Source of the DNA: an uncultured Christensenella sp.
Lineage (GTDB): Bacteria > Bacillota > Clostridia > Christensenellales > Borkfalkiaceae
Assembly (NCBI GenBank): GCA_910578565.1
Contig: CAJTQF010000001.1
Coordinates: 372,001 to 436,000 of the forward strand
Length of the DNA: 64,000 nucleotides
Direction: 5' to 3'
Shown: in pieces, positions 40,209 to 48,659 of the stretch
Numbering within the stretch: position 1 is the stretch's first letter
Layout: every line of letters begins with the position of its first letter
The notes under the pieces: generated by a model
Databases searched by the model: none
Told to the model about the DNA's origin: nothing
Seen by the model: only the letters and a program-made list of their open reading frames with translations
Translations under genes and position numbers: made by a program

Positions 40209-41697
40209 GTTTTTTAACGGGTCTGAAAGTGAACATTTTAAGGCAGTACAAGAATGCGGCGGTAAACAGAAGGCAGGCGGGAACGCAAATTACAATCTGC
40301 CAGAAAGCCGAAACATATCGGCTTACTATTCCGTCTAAAAGCGTGCCGAAAGTGCAGGTAAGCATAACTACCGCCAAAGATTTCAGCGCATATTTCATAA
40401 ATTTTATGTCCGGGCATTTCTTTTTTAAAAGTCTGAGATTCAGCACTGCCGAAATTATAAAGCTCAGCGCCATGCCGATAAGGTAGGAATACACTCCTAC
40501 GAATTTGGTCAGCGTAACAATGCTTAAAAGCATAGCCGCCGCTCCGATCATATAGTAAATAAGCGTGCGTTTTTCGCAATTTAACGAGTTCAAAATGGTT
40601 GTCGTAATCATTGCAATGCACATGGGCAACAGAATGAACGAGCAGTTTTGTACGATTTCGCCGCTCAGGTCGTTTGCGTAAATAAACGTGCCGATTTCGT
40701 CGCCCAGTACGAACAGTATGGGTATAAGTATTGTCGCAATAAAAATCGCTGCTTTTACCGACTTTTCTATGTCGAATTTAACAAGTTCTGTCTTGTTTTT
40801 ATAAAAGTTTTCGGAAAGTTCGGGCGCAACTACAACCGAAATAGAGCCTATCAGCGAAGAAGGCATAAACAGTATAGGCACGCTCATTCCAATGGCTATA
40901 CCGTAAAGGCTTATCGCTTCAGAGTTGTTCAGACCGTAAACTTTCATAAGCAGCATGGGAAGAAGTACTGCGACTGCTGAGTTCAGAACGGAAGTGGACG
41001 TGCGCATAGCCGTAATGGGCAGTGAAGATGAAAACAGGGGTTTCAGTTGTTTTTTGGGGTTTACGAATCTTCCGCCCTTTTTAAAGTACCAGAACAGCGA
41101 GACGATGAACGAGAATACATAAGAAATAAGTACGGCAATCGTTGCGCGTTGCGCGCCAAGCATAGGGTCGGCAACGCCGTAAACAAGCACGCAGCCTAAA
41201 ATTACCATTACTGCGTCTTCCAGAAGCTCTATTATACTGTAAGGCAAAAACTGTTTATTGCCCCAGAACGAGCCGCGCATTACCGCGTAGATTGAAGTCA
41301 GTATCAGTCCGGGCAAAAGAATTAAAAAAATGTCTGTGCTTCTGTCGTCCGAAAACAGGAACCCGAACAGACTTTTGCCGAAGAACAGCAAAATAGCAAG
41401 CGGGACGGTCACCATAAGCGTGGCTACAACCCCCGCAGTCACGGCGGCGTGGTTGCCTTTTACGTCGCCCGTCGCGTTGCTTTTTGCTATAAGACGTGAA
41501 ACCGTGACGGGTACGCCGCTTGACGCAACCGTTAAAAATACGGCGAAAACCGAAAGGCAAATCTGGTAAATACCCAACCCTTCCGCGCCGATAATACGCG
41601 ATAAAACTATTCTGTAAAAAAAACTTAAAGTCTTTTCTATTGTGGAAAATACTGTGACCATAGCCGCAGATTTGTAAATGTTTTGTTTCATCAACAT
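40192..41697 (-). CDS. SpoVB/MurJ-like polysaccharide flippase
   Basis: The 501-residue protein has about 14 membrane helices and starts MKQNIYKSAAMVTVFSTIEKTLSFFYRIVLSRIIGAEGLGIYQIC, the hallmark of the SpoVB group within the MOP exporter superfamily. SpoVB is needed for spore cortex synthesis, probably by moving lipid-linked precursors; related proteins move teichoic or other cell-wall units. The length is typical. Either a sporulation role or a vegetative one is possible. The gene is divergent from the LysM gene. Confidence 0.8.
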   Translation of the reverse strand: MLMKQNIYKSAAMVTVFSTIEKTLSFFYRIVLSRIIGAEGLGIYQICLSVFAVFLTVASSGVPVTVSRLIAKSNATGDVKGNHAAVTAGVVATLMVTVPLAILLFFGKSLFGFLFSDDRSTDIFLILLPGLILTSIYAVMRGSFWGNKQFLPYSIIELLEDAVMVILGCVLVYGVADPMLGAQRATIAVLISYVFSFIVSLFWYFKKGGRFVNPKKQLKPLFSSSLPITAMRTSTSVLNSAVAVLLPMLLMKVYGLNNSEAISLYGIAIGMSVPILFMPSSLIGSISVVVAPELSENFYKNKTELVKFDIEKSVKAAIFIATILIPILFVLGDEIGTFIYANDLSGEIVQNCSFILLPMCIAMITTTILNSLNCEKRTLIYYMIGAAAMLLSIVTLTKFVGVYSYLIGMALSFIISAVLNLRLLKKKCPDIKFMKYALKSLAVVMLTCTFGTLLDGIVSRYVSAFWQIVICVPACLLFTAAFLYCLKMFTFRPVKKLISRS

Positions 41698-41748
41698 TAT
41701 TCTACAAATTTTATCGGGCGATTATGAACATTTTATCCTTTTAATACG

Positions 41749-41754
41749 TATAAT
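41749..41754 (+). promoter_or_regulatory. -10 element 7 bases before the LysM start codon
   Basis: TATAAT ends 7 bases before ATG 41762, so transcription would start at or one base before the A of the codon. The -35 is weak. No Shine-Dalgarno is present. Confidence 0.5.
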
Positions 41755-41761
41755 ATATCAA

Positions 41762-42058
41762 ATGTTTACGCTCGTTACGGACAAAAGCAAATATTTCAGG
41801 GTTAAACGGGGGCAGAGCGCCGAAGAGCTGGAAAGCGAGCTTAAAACCCCCGTCGGCGGCGCCGTGTTTGCAGGCAGAATTATAGAAGTGGCGCCAGGGA
41901 ATTTTCAGCGTTACGCGGCGCAGGTGGGCGACACCTACGGCACGATTGCCTTAAAATTCGGGGCAGACGAAGAAGAGCTGAAAAAAACAAACGGTTTTAA
42001 ACCCGTTTATCCAACCTGTAAATTATTTGTGCCGTGTAAAAACCCGCGTGGCATATAA
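41762..42058 (+). CDS. Small LysM-domain protein
   Basis: The 98-residue protein ends with one clear LysM repeat (YAAQVGDTYGTIALKFGADEEELKKTNGFKPVYPTCKLFVPC). A first, degenerate repeat-like segment precedes it (FRVKRGQSAEELESELKTPVGGAVFAGRIIEV). LysM domains bind peptidoglycan or chitin. No signal peptide is seen from this start, so it may be a spore-coat or inner-envelope protein. The open frame continues upstream, but the start chosen is supported by the adjacent -10 element. Function is inferred from the fold only. Confidence 0.7.
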   Translation: MFTLVTDKSKYFRVKRGQSAEELESELKTPVGGAVFAGRIIEVAPGNFQRYAAQVGDTYGTIALKFGADEEELKKTNGFKPVYPTCKLFVPCKNPRGI

Positions 42059-42086
42059 TGTAATATAAAAACCAACGGAGGTCAAA

Positions 42087-42743
42087 ATGTCATTTTTTTC
42101 CAATTTTCAATCGGATAAATGTCCCGGCACAATAAGCGGCAATCCACTGACGGGAATGTGTGAAAAGGTGTGCATACAGGCACAAAAGATTTTCGACGCC
42201 TGCATAAAGCAGATTCAGATAGAAAATTATACCTTAACGCTCACCGATCAGGTTCCTTCAAATCCTACATACCCCTTGACTTTTATAAGCGCAAGGTCGA
42301 CATCGTCTACGGGCGCAATAACCGGTCTCAATATCGAAAGGCTTGCCGATAAGCCCGGCTGTGCGAGAGTTCAGGCTACGGTAGGTATTCCCGTAGAAGT
42401 GCTTTATACCGATGCGAACGGGGTAGAAGGCGTGGCTCAGGCAACCGTAAGCGTATCGCAGGACGTTCTCTTGTTCGTTCCCGCACCTTCGATTATGCCC
42501 TATAAGGTCACCAGCGAAGTAAGTGCGGTTTGCGCGGAAGGAACGTTTAATTCCGAAACTAACACGTTCAGCGTTAACGCTTGCATTACGGTAATTTTAA
42601 AGGTCGCTATCGACGTTGAAATTCTCGTGCCCAGCTACGGCTACTGTGCAATACCGCCCGCACAGGAATACTCGCACGAAGTCTGCACGGGCTTCTTCGA
42701 GCTTCCCCTGTATCCGCAGGGCAAGACCTGTTCAAGGCAGTAA
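42087..42743 (+). CDS. Conserved cysteine-containing protein of unknown function
   Basis: The 218-residue protein has no signal peptide or membrane helix. It has cysteines at a CPGT start, MCEKVCIQAQKIFDAC, AVCAEG, NACITV, YGYCAI and EVCTGF, and a beta-rich body with repeated valines (VGIPVEVLYTD, VILKVAIDVEILV). I recall similar proteins from other clostridia without known role; a spore-coat or envelope function is only a guess, prompted by the adjacent LysM gene. GGAGG lies 7 bases before the ATG, and a terminator follows. Confidence 0.65.
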   Translation: MSFFSNFQSDKCPGTISGNPLTGMCEKVCIQAQKIFDACIKQIQIENYTLTLTDQVPSNPTYPLTFISARSTSSTGAITGLNIERLADKPGCARVQATVGIPVEVLYTDANGVEGVAQATVSVSQDVLLFVPAPSIMPYKVTSEVSAVCAEGTFNSETNTFSVNACITVILKVAIDVEILVPSYGYCAIPPAQEYSHEVCTGFFELPLYPQGKTCSRQ

Positions 42744-42758
42744 TTTAAAGTAAAACGC

Positions 42759-42789
42759 ACGGCGGAGTCTATTCGGCTCTGCCGTTTTT
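42759..42789 (+). terminator. Intrinsic terminator after the 218-residue protein gene
   Basis: A stem of ACGGCGGAG and CTCTGCCGT with a nine-base loop (one G-U pair) is followed by TTTTT, 16 bases after the stop. Confidence 0.75.
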
Positions 42790-42924
42790 GTCGCTTTTTA
42801 ACCGTTAAAACAGTACTATGCCAGACATAAACAGCAAAAAAACATATAAAATAGTGGTTTTCGGCTTTAAACTTTGCGCGTAAAAACGCTTTATTAAAGT
42901 TTTAAAAAGTGATAACATATACTT

Positions 42925-43620
42925 ATGAAAATATTTTCAATAAGCGATTTACACCTTTCGGGAATGTGTGACAAGCCTATGAACGTGTTCGGCGCGGGGT
43001 GGGAAAATCACTTTGAAAAAATTAAAGCGGACTGGAACGAAAAGGTTTCGGACGAAGACGCGGTTTTAATTTGCGGCGATACAAGCTGGGGTACTGTTCT
43101 CGAAGAAGGACTGTACGATTTGCGCACATTAAAAAGTCTGAAAGGCAAAAAAGTGTTTATCCGCGGCAACCACGACTATTGGTGGAACGGCATTACGAAA
43201 TTGCGGGACGGCGCGCCCGACGGTACTTTTTATTTTTTGCAGAACGACTGCATCAGGTTCGACGGCGTGGTGATATGCGGTTCCCGCGGCTGGACATGTC
43301 CCGGCAGCAGCGATTATACCGACCACGACGAAAAACTGTATATGCGCGAAGCGGAGCGGTTTAAGCTGTGTTTCGGGCAGGTTGAAAAAGTCAGGGAGAG
43401 CGGCGATAAACTGCTTGTTATGGTTCATTACCCGCCGTTCAGTTTAAAGTCGCCCGATACTCTTTTTACCGGGCTTTTCGAACAGAATAAAGCCGATAAA
43501 GTAATTTTCGGGCACATTCACGGTGAAGCGTATTTCCCCTTGCGGACGGTAAAAAGCGGAATAGAATATCTTTTGACTTCCTGCGACAAGGTGAATTTTA
43601 CCTTGCAAAGAATTTTATAA
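42925..43620 (+). CDS. Calcineurin-like metallophosphoesterase
   Basis: The 231-residue protein has all metallophosphoesterase motifs: ISDLHLSG (DxH), ICGDTSWG, IRGNHDYWW (GNHD), MVHYPPF and FGHIHGE. These bind a two-metal centre. The substrate is unknown; short forms of this family are mostly uncharacterised. TATACT lies 1 base before the ATG, too close to drive it, so the promoter is probably further upstream. Confidence 0.85.
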   Translation: MKIFSISDLHLSGMCDKPMNVFGAGWENHFEKIKADWNEKVSDEDAVLICGDTSWGTVLEEGLYDLRTLKSLKGKKVFIRGNHDYWWNGITKLRDGAPDGTFYFLQNDCIRFDGVVICGSRGWTCPGSSDYTDHDEKLYMREAERFKLCFGQVEKVRESGDKLLVMVHYPPFSLKSPDTLFTGLFEQNKADKVIFGHIHGEAYFPLRTVKSGIEYLLTSCDKVNFTLQRIL

Positions 43621-43636
43621 AAAGGCGGTTTTGCGC

Positions 43637-43665
43637 TTTACATTGATTAATTGTTGTGATATAAT
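43637..43665 (+). promoter_or_regulatory. pyr operon promoter
   Basis: TTTACA (43637-43642) and TATAAT (43660-43665) are separated by 17 bases. Transcription would start at about 43672 and give a 175-base leader before pyrB. Confidence 0.75.
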
Positions 43666-43673
43666 TTTTCAAA

Positions 43674-43775
43674 ATGTTAAACGGTTACGGAATGCAACGG
43701 AAATTGACTGAAATATATAATTTTGAAATTCTGAAAGAATCACGGTATTCTTTAAGCGGAAAAGGCGGATATTGA
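43674..43775 (+). CDS. Putative pyr leader peptide (33 residues)
   Basis: An ATG 8 bases after the -10 element opens a 33-codon frame starting MLNGYGMQRKLTEIYNFEIL. It passes through a U-rich stretch and ends at TGA 43773-43775, inside the loop of the attenuator hairpin and past its 5' arm. There is no ribosome-binding sequence, and the mRNA would start about 2 bases before the ATG. A leader peptide translated into the attenuator hairpin is the layout of enterobacterial pyrL-pyrBI, where coupling to polymerase pausing at U tracts senses UTP. Translation is not shown by the sequence. Confidence 0.45.
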   Translation: MLNGYGMQRKLTEIYNFEILKESRYSLSGKGGY

Positions 43776-43817
43776 AGGGCGCAGACCTTTCAGAATTCTG
43801 TCTTTACCGCTTTTTTT
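43727..43817 (+). promoter_or_regulatory. pyrB attenuator with alternative stems
   Basis: Terminator stem: AAGCGG-A-AAAG (43754-43764) with CTTT-A-CCGCTT (43802-43812), followed by T to 43817. Alternative stem: AATTCTGAAAG (43727-43737) with CTTTCAGAATT (43787-43797), 11 perfect pairs. The two stems interleave and cannot both form as nested helices. A PyrR-binding consensus was not found. Regulation of pyr genes by this switch is inferred. Confidence 0.55.
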
Positions 43818-43847
43818 CTGTAATAAATAATTTACGCGAGGATAAAT

Positions 43848-44777
43848 ATGCTGGCTAAAAAAGATTTGCTCGGGCTGTATGGTTGCAGCGCTGAAGAGAT
43901 TTGCGAAATTTTGGAAACCGCGGATAAAATGCGGGATTTTCTCGACGGCAAAGATAAGAAGTCAAACCTGCTTGCGGGGAAGTCGCTTATCACCTTGTTT
44001 TACGAAAACAGCACGCGTACGCGCGTTTCTTTTGAACTTGCGGGCAAGTATCTCGGCGCAAACGTCGTAAATATTTCCGCGGCGTCAAGTTCGGTTCAGA
44101 AAGGCGAAACGCTGATAGATACGGGCAAGACGCTTGACGCAATGAAGATTGATTTTATTGCGATTCGACACCCCATGGCGGGCGCGCCCCGTCTGCTTGC
44201 GCAAAACGTAAAAGCAAGCGTTTTAAACGGCGGCGACGGAATGAACGAACACCCCACGCAAGCCCTTCTTGACATGCTTTCGTTAAAGAGAAAATTCGGT
44301 AAAATCAAGGGGCTTAAAGTGGCGATTCTGGGCGACATTAAGCACAGCAGAGTTGCAAAAAGCAATCTTTTCGGGCTTACGAAACTGGGAGCGGAAGTTT
44401 ATATGTACGCTCCCGAAACTCTTCTGCCCAAAGAAATATCAAAACTGGGCGCAAAAGTTGCAAAATCCCGTGAAGAAGCCATTGAAGGCGCGGACGGCGT
44501 AATGGGACTGAGAATACAGCTTGAAAGGCAGAACGGCGGACTGTTTCCGTCCCTTTCCGAGTACAGCGCGTTTTACGGCGTAAAGGACAATCTTTTGAAG
44601 TACGCAAAAAAGGACGCGGTTATTCTGCACCCCGGTCCGGTAAACAGGGGCGTAGAACTTACGCCTACGCTGATTGACGGCGAAACAAGCGTGATAGAAG
44701 AACAGGTCACTTGCGGCGTTGCCGTAAGAATGGCGTTATTAAAACTGCTTGCCGAATACAGGGAGAAAAATTTATGA
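43848..44777 (+). CDS. pyrB: Aspartate carbamoyltransferase catalytic subunit
   Basis: PyrB joins carbamoyl phosphate and aspartate, the second step of UMP synthesis. The 309-residue protein has the carbamoyl-phosphate motif FYENSTRTRVSFELA, SSSVQKGETLIDTGKTLDAM (with the Ser and Lys donated to the neighbouring subunit) and NGGDGMNEHPTQALLDMLSL. HPGPVNRGVEL closes the aspartate site. GAGGAT precedes the ATG. There is no pyrI regulatory subunit gene. Its end overlaps pyrC by ATGA. Confidence 0.96.
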   Translation: MLAKKDLLGLYGCSAEEICEILETADKMRDFLDGKDKKSNLLAGKSLITLFYENSTRTRVSFELAGKYLGANVVNISAASSSVQKGETLIDTGKTLDAMKIDFIAIRHPMAGAPRLLAQNVKASVLNGGDGMNEHPTQALLDMLSLKRKFGKIKGLKVAILGDIKHSRVAKSNLFGLTKLGAEVYMYAPETLLPKEISKLGAKVAKSREEAIEGADGVMGLRIQLERQNGGLFPSLSEYSAFYGVKDNLLKYAKKDAVILHPGPVNRGVELTPTLIDGETSVIEEQVTCGVAVRMALLKLLAEYREKNL

Positions 44778-46039
44778 AATTACTTATAAAAAACGGTACG
44801 CTTGCTCTTGGCGACGGTGAGAAGAAAGCCGATATTTTAATTGAGGACGGCAAAATTTCAAAAATAGCGGAAAACATTACAGCCGATTGCAAAACGTTGG
44901 ACGCTGTCGGAAAACACGTATTGCCCGGCTTGATAGACATCCACGTTCATTTGCGCGAACCGGGATTCGAAGGCAAGGAAGATATCGAAAGCTGTTCGAA
45001 AGCCGCCGTCGCGGGCGGATTTACTCAGGTTTGCTGTATGCCCAATACAGACCCCGTCTGCGATAACGCCGTAGTGGTCAACTATATAAAGAACAGACAG
45101 CGCGAAGTTAATCTCTGTAAAATCAATCCGATAGGCGCCATTACAAGGGGCGAAAACGGCGCGGCAATGGCTGATATCGGCAAAATGAAGAGAGCGGGCG
45201 CCGTTGCGATAAGCGACGACGGAAAGTCCGTAATGAATTCTAATATAATGCGCCTTGCAATGGAGTATGCAAGCGGTTTCAACTTAAAGTGTCTTTGCCA
45301 CTGCGAAGATATCAACCTTGTGGACGGCGGGGTTGTGAACGAAGGTTACAATTCAACGCTTACGGGGCTCAAAGGCAGCCTTCGCGCCGCCGAAGATATA
45401 ATGATAGCGCGCGATATCGCTCTTGCGGAAAGTTTAAACGTTCCCGTGCATATCTGCCATGTTTCAACTTACAGTGGGGTGGAAATTATCCGCAACGCAA
45501 AAAAGCGTGGGGTAAAGGTGACGGCGGAAACCTGCCCGCATTACTTTATCCTGACTGACGACGTCATTACAGGGTTTGACACAAATACAAAGGTTAATCC
45601 CCCCGTCCGTGAACAAAGGGACAGGGAAGCGATTATCGAAGCAATAAAGGACGGAACGATAGACTGCATAGTCACCGACCACGCGCCGCACGCTCTGAAA
45701 GATAAGCAGGTGGAGTACAACCTTGCCGCTTTCGGCATAAGCGGAATAGAGACAAGTTTTGCGCTGAGCTATACCTATCTTGTTAAAGCGGGACATATCG
45801 GTCTTTGCACACTCGTGCAGAAGATGAGTAAAACGCCCGCGCAAATTCTTGACCTTGAAGGCGGCGAACTTAAAGTTGGCTCGCCCGCGGATATTACCGT
45901 GGTGGATCTGGGTAAAAAGTATAAAATCGACAGCGGCAAATTTATTTCAAAAGGAAAAAATACCCCTTTCAACGGTTTTGAAGTCTGGGGTAAAACTGTC
46001 TGCACTATTGTAGACGGAGATATTAAGTACAGTATTTAA
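44774..46039 (+). CDS. pyrC: Dihydroorotase
   Basis: PyrC closes carbamoyl aspartate to dihydroorotate. The 421-residue class I enzyme has DIHVHLREPGFEGKEDI (metal histidines), an NTDPVCDN segment, HCEDINLVD, HICHVSTYSG, TCPHYFILTDD, and DHAPHALKDKQVEY with the catalytic Asp. The frame is open 21 codons upstream, but the ATG at 44774 has GGGAG 8 bases upstream and overlaps the pyrB stop. GFTQVCCMPN is typical of the family. Confidence 0.95.
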   Translation: MKLLIKNGTLALGDGEKKADILIEDGKISKIAENITADCKTLDAVGKHVLPGLIDIHVHLREPGFEGKEDIESCSKAAVAGGFTQVCCMPNTDPVCDNAVVVNYIKNRQREVNLCKINPIGAITRGENGAAMADIGKMKRAGAVAISDDGKSVMNSNIMRLAMEYASGFNLKCLCHCEDINLVDGGVVNEGYNSTLTGLKGSLRAAEDIMIARDIALAESLNVPVHICHVSTYSGVEIIRNAKKRGVKVTAETCPHYFILTDDVITGFDTNTKVNPPVREQRDREAIIEAIKDGTIDCIVTDHAPHALKDKQVEYNLAAFGISGIETSFALSYTYLVKAGHIGLCTLVQKMSKTPAQILDLEGGELKVGSPADITVVDLGKKYKIDSGKFISKGKNTPFNGFEVWGKTVCTIVDGDIKYSI

Positions 46040-46049
46040 GGAGCGGTTT

Positions 46050-46964
46050 ATGGTTGATAAGCTGATAGAGAAAATTATAGCAATGCAAAACCCCACCTGC
46101 GTGGGGCTGGACACCGATTTCGGATATCTGCCCGATGAAATGAAAAATGACGTAACCGATTTCGAAGGGGTTGCAAAGCATATAACCGAATTCAATAAAA
46201 ACATAATCGACGCGGTTTGCGATATCGTACCATCGGTAAAAGTGCAGATTGCCTATTACGAAATGTACGGCGAATACGGCGTAAAGGCTTTTAACGACAC
46301 GGTGAATTACGCCAAAAATAAAGGACTGATAGTCATAGCCGACTGTAAGCGCAACGATATAGGTTCTACGGCAAGCTGTTACGCAAAAGCCTATCTCGGC
46401 GCAACCGAAGTCGGCGGTAAAAATTTGAATGCGTTTAAAGCCGATATGTTGACGGTAAACGGATATCTCGGGTCGGACGGTATAGAGCCTTTTGTAAAAG
46501 AGATAAAGCAACACGACAAATCCATTTTCGTATTGGTTAAAACTTCGAATCCTTCGAGCGGCGAATTTCAGAATTTGAAACTCGGAAGCGGCGAATATGT
46601 CTATGAGCATATGGGTAAACTGGTTGAAAAATGGGGCGCGGATACTGTAGGTAAATACGGATATTCAGAAGTGGGCGCAGTCGTCGGCGCGACGCACCCC
46701 GAAGAAGCCGAGCATTTAAGAAATTTGCTTAAAACCACTTTCTTCCTTATACCCGGTTACGGGGCGCAGGGCGGAAGCGCGCAAATGCTTAAAGTCTGCT
46801 TTGATAAAAGGGGACTTGGCGGAGTCGTAAACAGTTCACGCGGAATAATCTGCGCATATAAAAACGCCGCATATAGCGGTATGGGTTACGCCGCCGCCGC
46901 CCGCGCCGCATGTATGGATATGCAAAAAGATTTGAGTACCGTAATAGGCAAATTGGGAAGATAA
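46050..46964 (+). CDS. pyrF: Orotidine 5'-phosphate decarboxylase, type 2
   Basis: PyrF makes UMP from OMP. The 304-residue protein belongs to the long type 2 subfamily: NPTCVGLDTDFGYLP at the N terminus, the catalytic Lys/Asp motif ADCKRNDIGSTASCYA, VLVKTSNPSSGEFQ, and VGAVVGATHPEEA. GAGCGG lies before the ATG. Its TAA and the pyrK ATG share a base. Confidence 0.94.
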   Translation: MVDKLIEKIIAMQNPTCVGLDTDFGYLPDEMKNDVTDFEGVAKHITEFNKNIIDAVCDIVPSVKVQIAYYEMYGEYGVKAFNDTVNYAKNKGLIVIADCKRNDIGSTASCYAKAYLGATEVGGKNLNAFKADMLTVNGYLGSDGIEPFVKEIKQHDKSIFVLVKTSNPSSGEFQNLKLGSGEYVYEHMGKLVEKWGADTVGKYGYSEVGAVVGATHPEEAEHLRNLLKTTFFLIPGYGAQGGSAQMLKVCFDKRGLGGVVNSSRGIICAYKNAAYSGMGYAAAARAACMDMQKDLSTVIGKLGR

Positions 46965-47719
46965 TGAAAGATTTAACGGCGACTATAAAAGAGAATAAAT
47001 TAATTGCTGAAAATATTTACGAGCTTACGCTAACCCTTCCGCAAAAGACGGAAGTAAAGGGTGGACAGTTCGTCAATATATCCACGGGCGACAGTTCGCA
47101 GCTTTTGCGCCGCCCTTTCGGCGTTATGAAAGCCGAAGGCAACGATATAACGTTGTGCTATCAGGTCAAGGGCTCAGGCACGCAAAATCTCGCTGATATG
47201 AAGGTAGGTCAAACGCTTGAAATTTTGTTGCCGCTTGGCAACGGGTTTGATTTGAGCGGTTTTAAAAAAGTTGCGGTATTGGGCGGCGGAGTGGGGATTT
47301 TTCCGCTTATAGCAACCATACGCGCAAATCCCGCAATCGACTTTTATACATATGCTGGATTTCGCAACAGTGCGGCTGTCTGTCTTTTGGACGAGCTTAA
47401 AAAAAGCAAGCGTCTTACGGTAACCACTGACGACGGAAGTTACGGTTGCAAGGGCAACGCTGTTCAGGCATATCTTGCGGACGCGGCTGAGTTAAACCCC
47501 GACTGTATTATTGCATGCGGTCCGCCAGTTATGCTTAAAATTTTAAAACAAAGACTTGAAGAGTGCGGAAATAAAATACCCTGCTTTGTTTCGCTGGAAG
47601 AGAGAATGGGTTGCGGCATAGGCGCGTGTCTTGTCTGCGTTTGCAAAACAACCGCTGGCGGCAACGCCCGCGTCTGCAAAGACGGTCCGGTGTTCGATAT
47701 AAACAAAGTAGAACTTTAA
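46964..47719 (+). CDS. pyrK: Dihydroorotate dehydrogenase electron-transfer subunit
   Basis: PyrK carries FAD and a 2Fe-2S cluster and passes electrons from PyrD to NAD. The 251-residue protein has LRRPFGVMKAEG (FAD), GGGVGIFPLIATIRANP (NAD), ACGPPVMLKIL, and the cluster motif GCGIGACLVCVCKTTAGGNARVC. I place the start at ATG 46964, which overlaps the pyrF stop (TAATG), rather than the longer open frame. Together with the PyrD next to it this makes the class 1B NAD-dependent enzyme. Confidence 0.93.
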   Translation: MKDLTATIKENKLIAENIYELTLTLPQKTEVKGGQFVNISTGDSSQLLRRPFGVMKAEGNDITLCYQVKGSGTQNLADMKVGQTLEILLPLGNGFDLSGFKKVAVLGGGVGIFPLIATIRANPAIDFYTYAGFRNSAAVCLLDELKKSKRLTVTTDDGSYGCKGNAVQAYLADAAELNPDCIIACGPPVMLKILKQRLEECGNKIPCFVSLEERMGCGIGACLVCVCKTTAGGNARVCKDGPVFDINKVEL

Positions 47720-47742
47720 TTACTTTTTAAAGGAAGAATGAT

Positions 47743-48657
47743 ATGTCTGATTTGTCGGTTGAAATCTGCGGAGTAAGATTAAAAAATCCCGTAATTGCCG
47801 CAAGCGGAACTTTCGGTTTCGGCAGGGAATACAACGAAATTTACGATATTTCAAAAATAGGCGGCGTAAGCACAAAAGGTATGACATTACTGCCGCGCGA
47901 AGGCAATCCCGTGCCGAGAATTGCGGAAGGCAGAAGCGTTATTTTAAACGCCGTAGGTTTGCAGAACCCCGGCGTCGAACATTTTATAAAGTACGATCTC
48001 GGATTTTTAAAAAGCAAGGGCGTTGCAATAATTGCTAACGTCGCAGGAAAAACGCTTGACGAATACGGCGAAATCTGCGCAAAACTGAACGGGCTTGTGG
48101 ATATGGTCGAATTGAATATTTCTTGCCCCAACGTAAAGGCAGGCGGAATGGCTTTCGGCATAAAGCCGGAAAGCATAAAGGAAGTTACCCGCGTTTCAAA
48201 GAGCGGCTTGACAAAAACTCCGCTGATTGTAAAACTTTCACCCAATGTCGAAAGTATTCCCGTCAATGCGCAGGCGGCGCAAAGCGGCGGCGCGGACTGT
48301 ATTTCGCTTATCAACACCCTTACGGGTATGGCGATAGATATTGAAAAACGCAGACCTATAATCGCAAACAATACGGGCGGCGTTTCGGGCGCGGGAATAA
48401 AGCCGATAGCGCTGAGAATGGTTTACGAAGCGGCGCACTCGGTGGAAATTCCGGTCATAGGTATGGGCGGAATTACAAGCGGCGCAGACGCTATTGAATT
48501 TATGATGGCAGGCGCTTGCGCCGTGCAGGTAGGAACGGCTAATTTTACCGATTTGAACGCGATGCCGCGCATAATAGACGAAATGAACGTCTGGCTTGAT
48601 AGGCACGGTATTTCAAGAGTAAACGAAATCGTTAATACTTTAAAACTCAACGGCTGA
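47743..48657 (+). CDS. pyrD: Dihydroorotate dehydrogenase catalytic subunit (class 1B)
   Basis: The 304-residue FMN enzyme has AASGTFGFGREYNEIYDISKIGG, GNPVPRIAEG, LNAVGLQNPGVEHF, and the active-site ELNISCPNVKAGG with the catalytic cysteine of class 1B. FMN phosphate motifs are NNTGGVSGAGIKPIALRMV and GMGGITSGADAIEFMMAGA. It sits beside pyrK, its electron-transfer partner. AAGGAAGAATGAT precedes the ATG. Confidence 0.95.
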   Translation: MSDLSVEICGVRLKNPVIAASGTFGFGREYNEIYDISKIGGVSTKGMTLLPREGNPVPRIAEGRSVILNAVGLQNPGVEHFIKYDLGFLKSKGVAIIANVAGKTLDEYGEICAKLNGLVDMVELNISCPNVKAGGMAFGIKPESIKEVTRVSKSGLTKTPLIVKLSPNVESIPVNAQAAQSGGADCISLINTLTGMAIDIEKRRPIIANNTGGVSGAGIKPIALRMVYEAAHSVEIPVIGMGGITSGADAIEFMMAGACAVQVGTANFTDLNAMPRIIDEMNVWLDRHGISRVNEIVNTLKLNG

Positions 48658-48659
48658 AT

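Noticed and set aside
43672..43847. PyrR-binding leader
   Set aside because: I did not find the conserved PyrR loop sequence; the alternative stems and leader ORF fit another attenuation mode.
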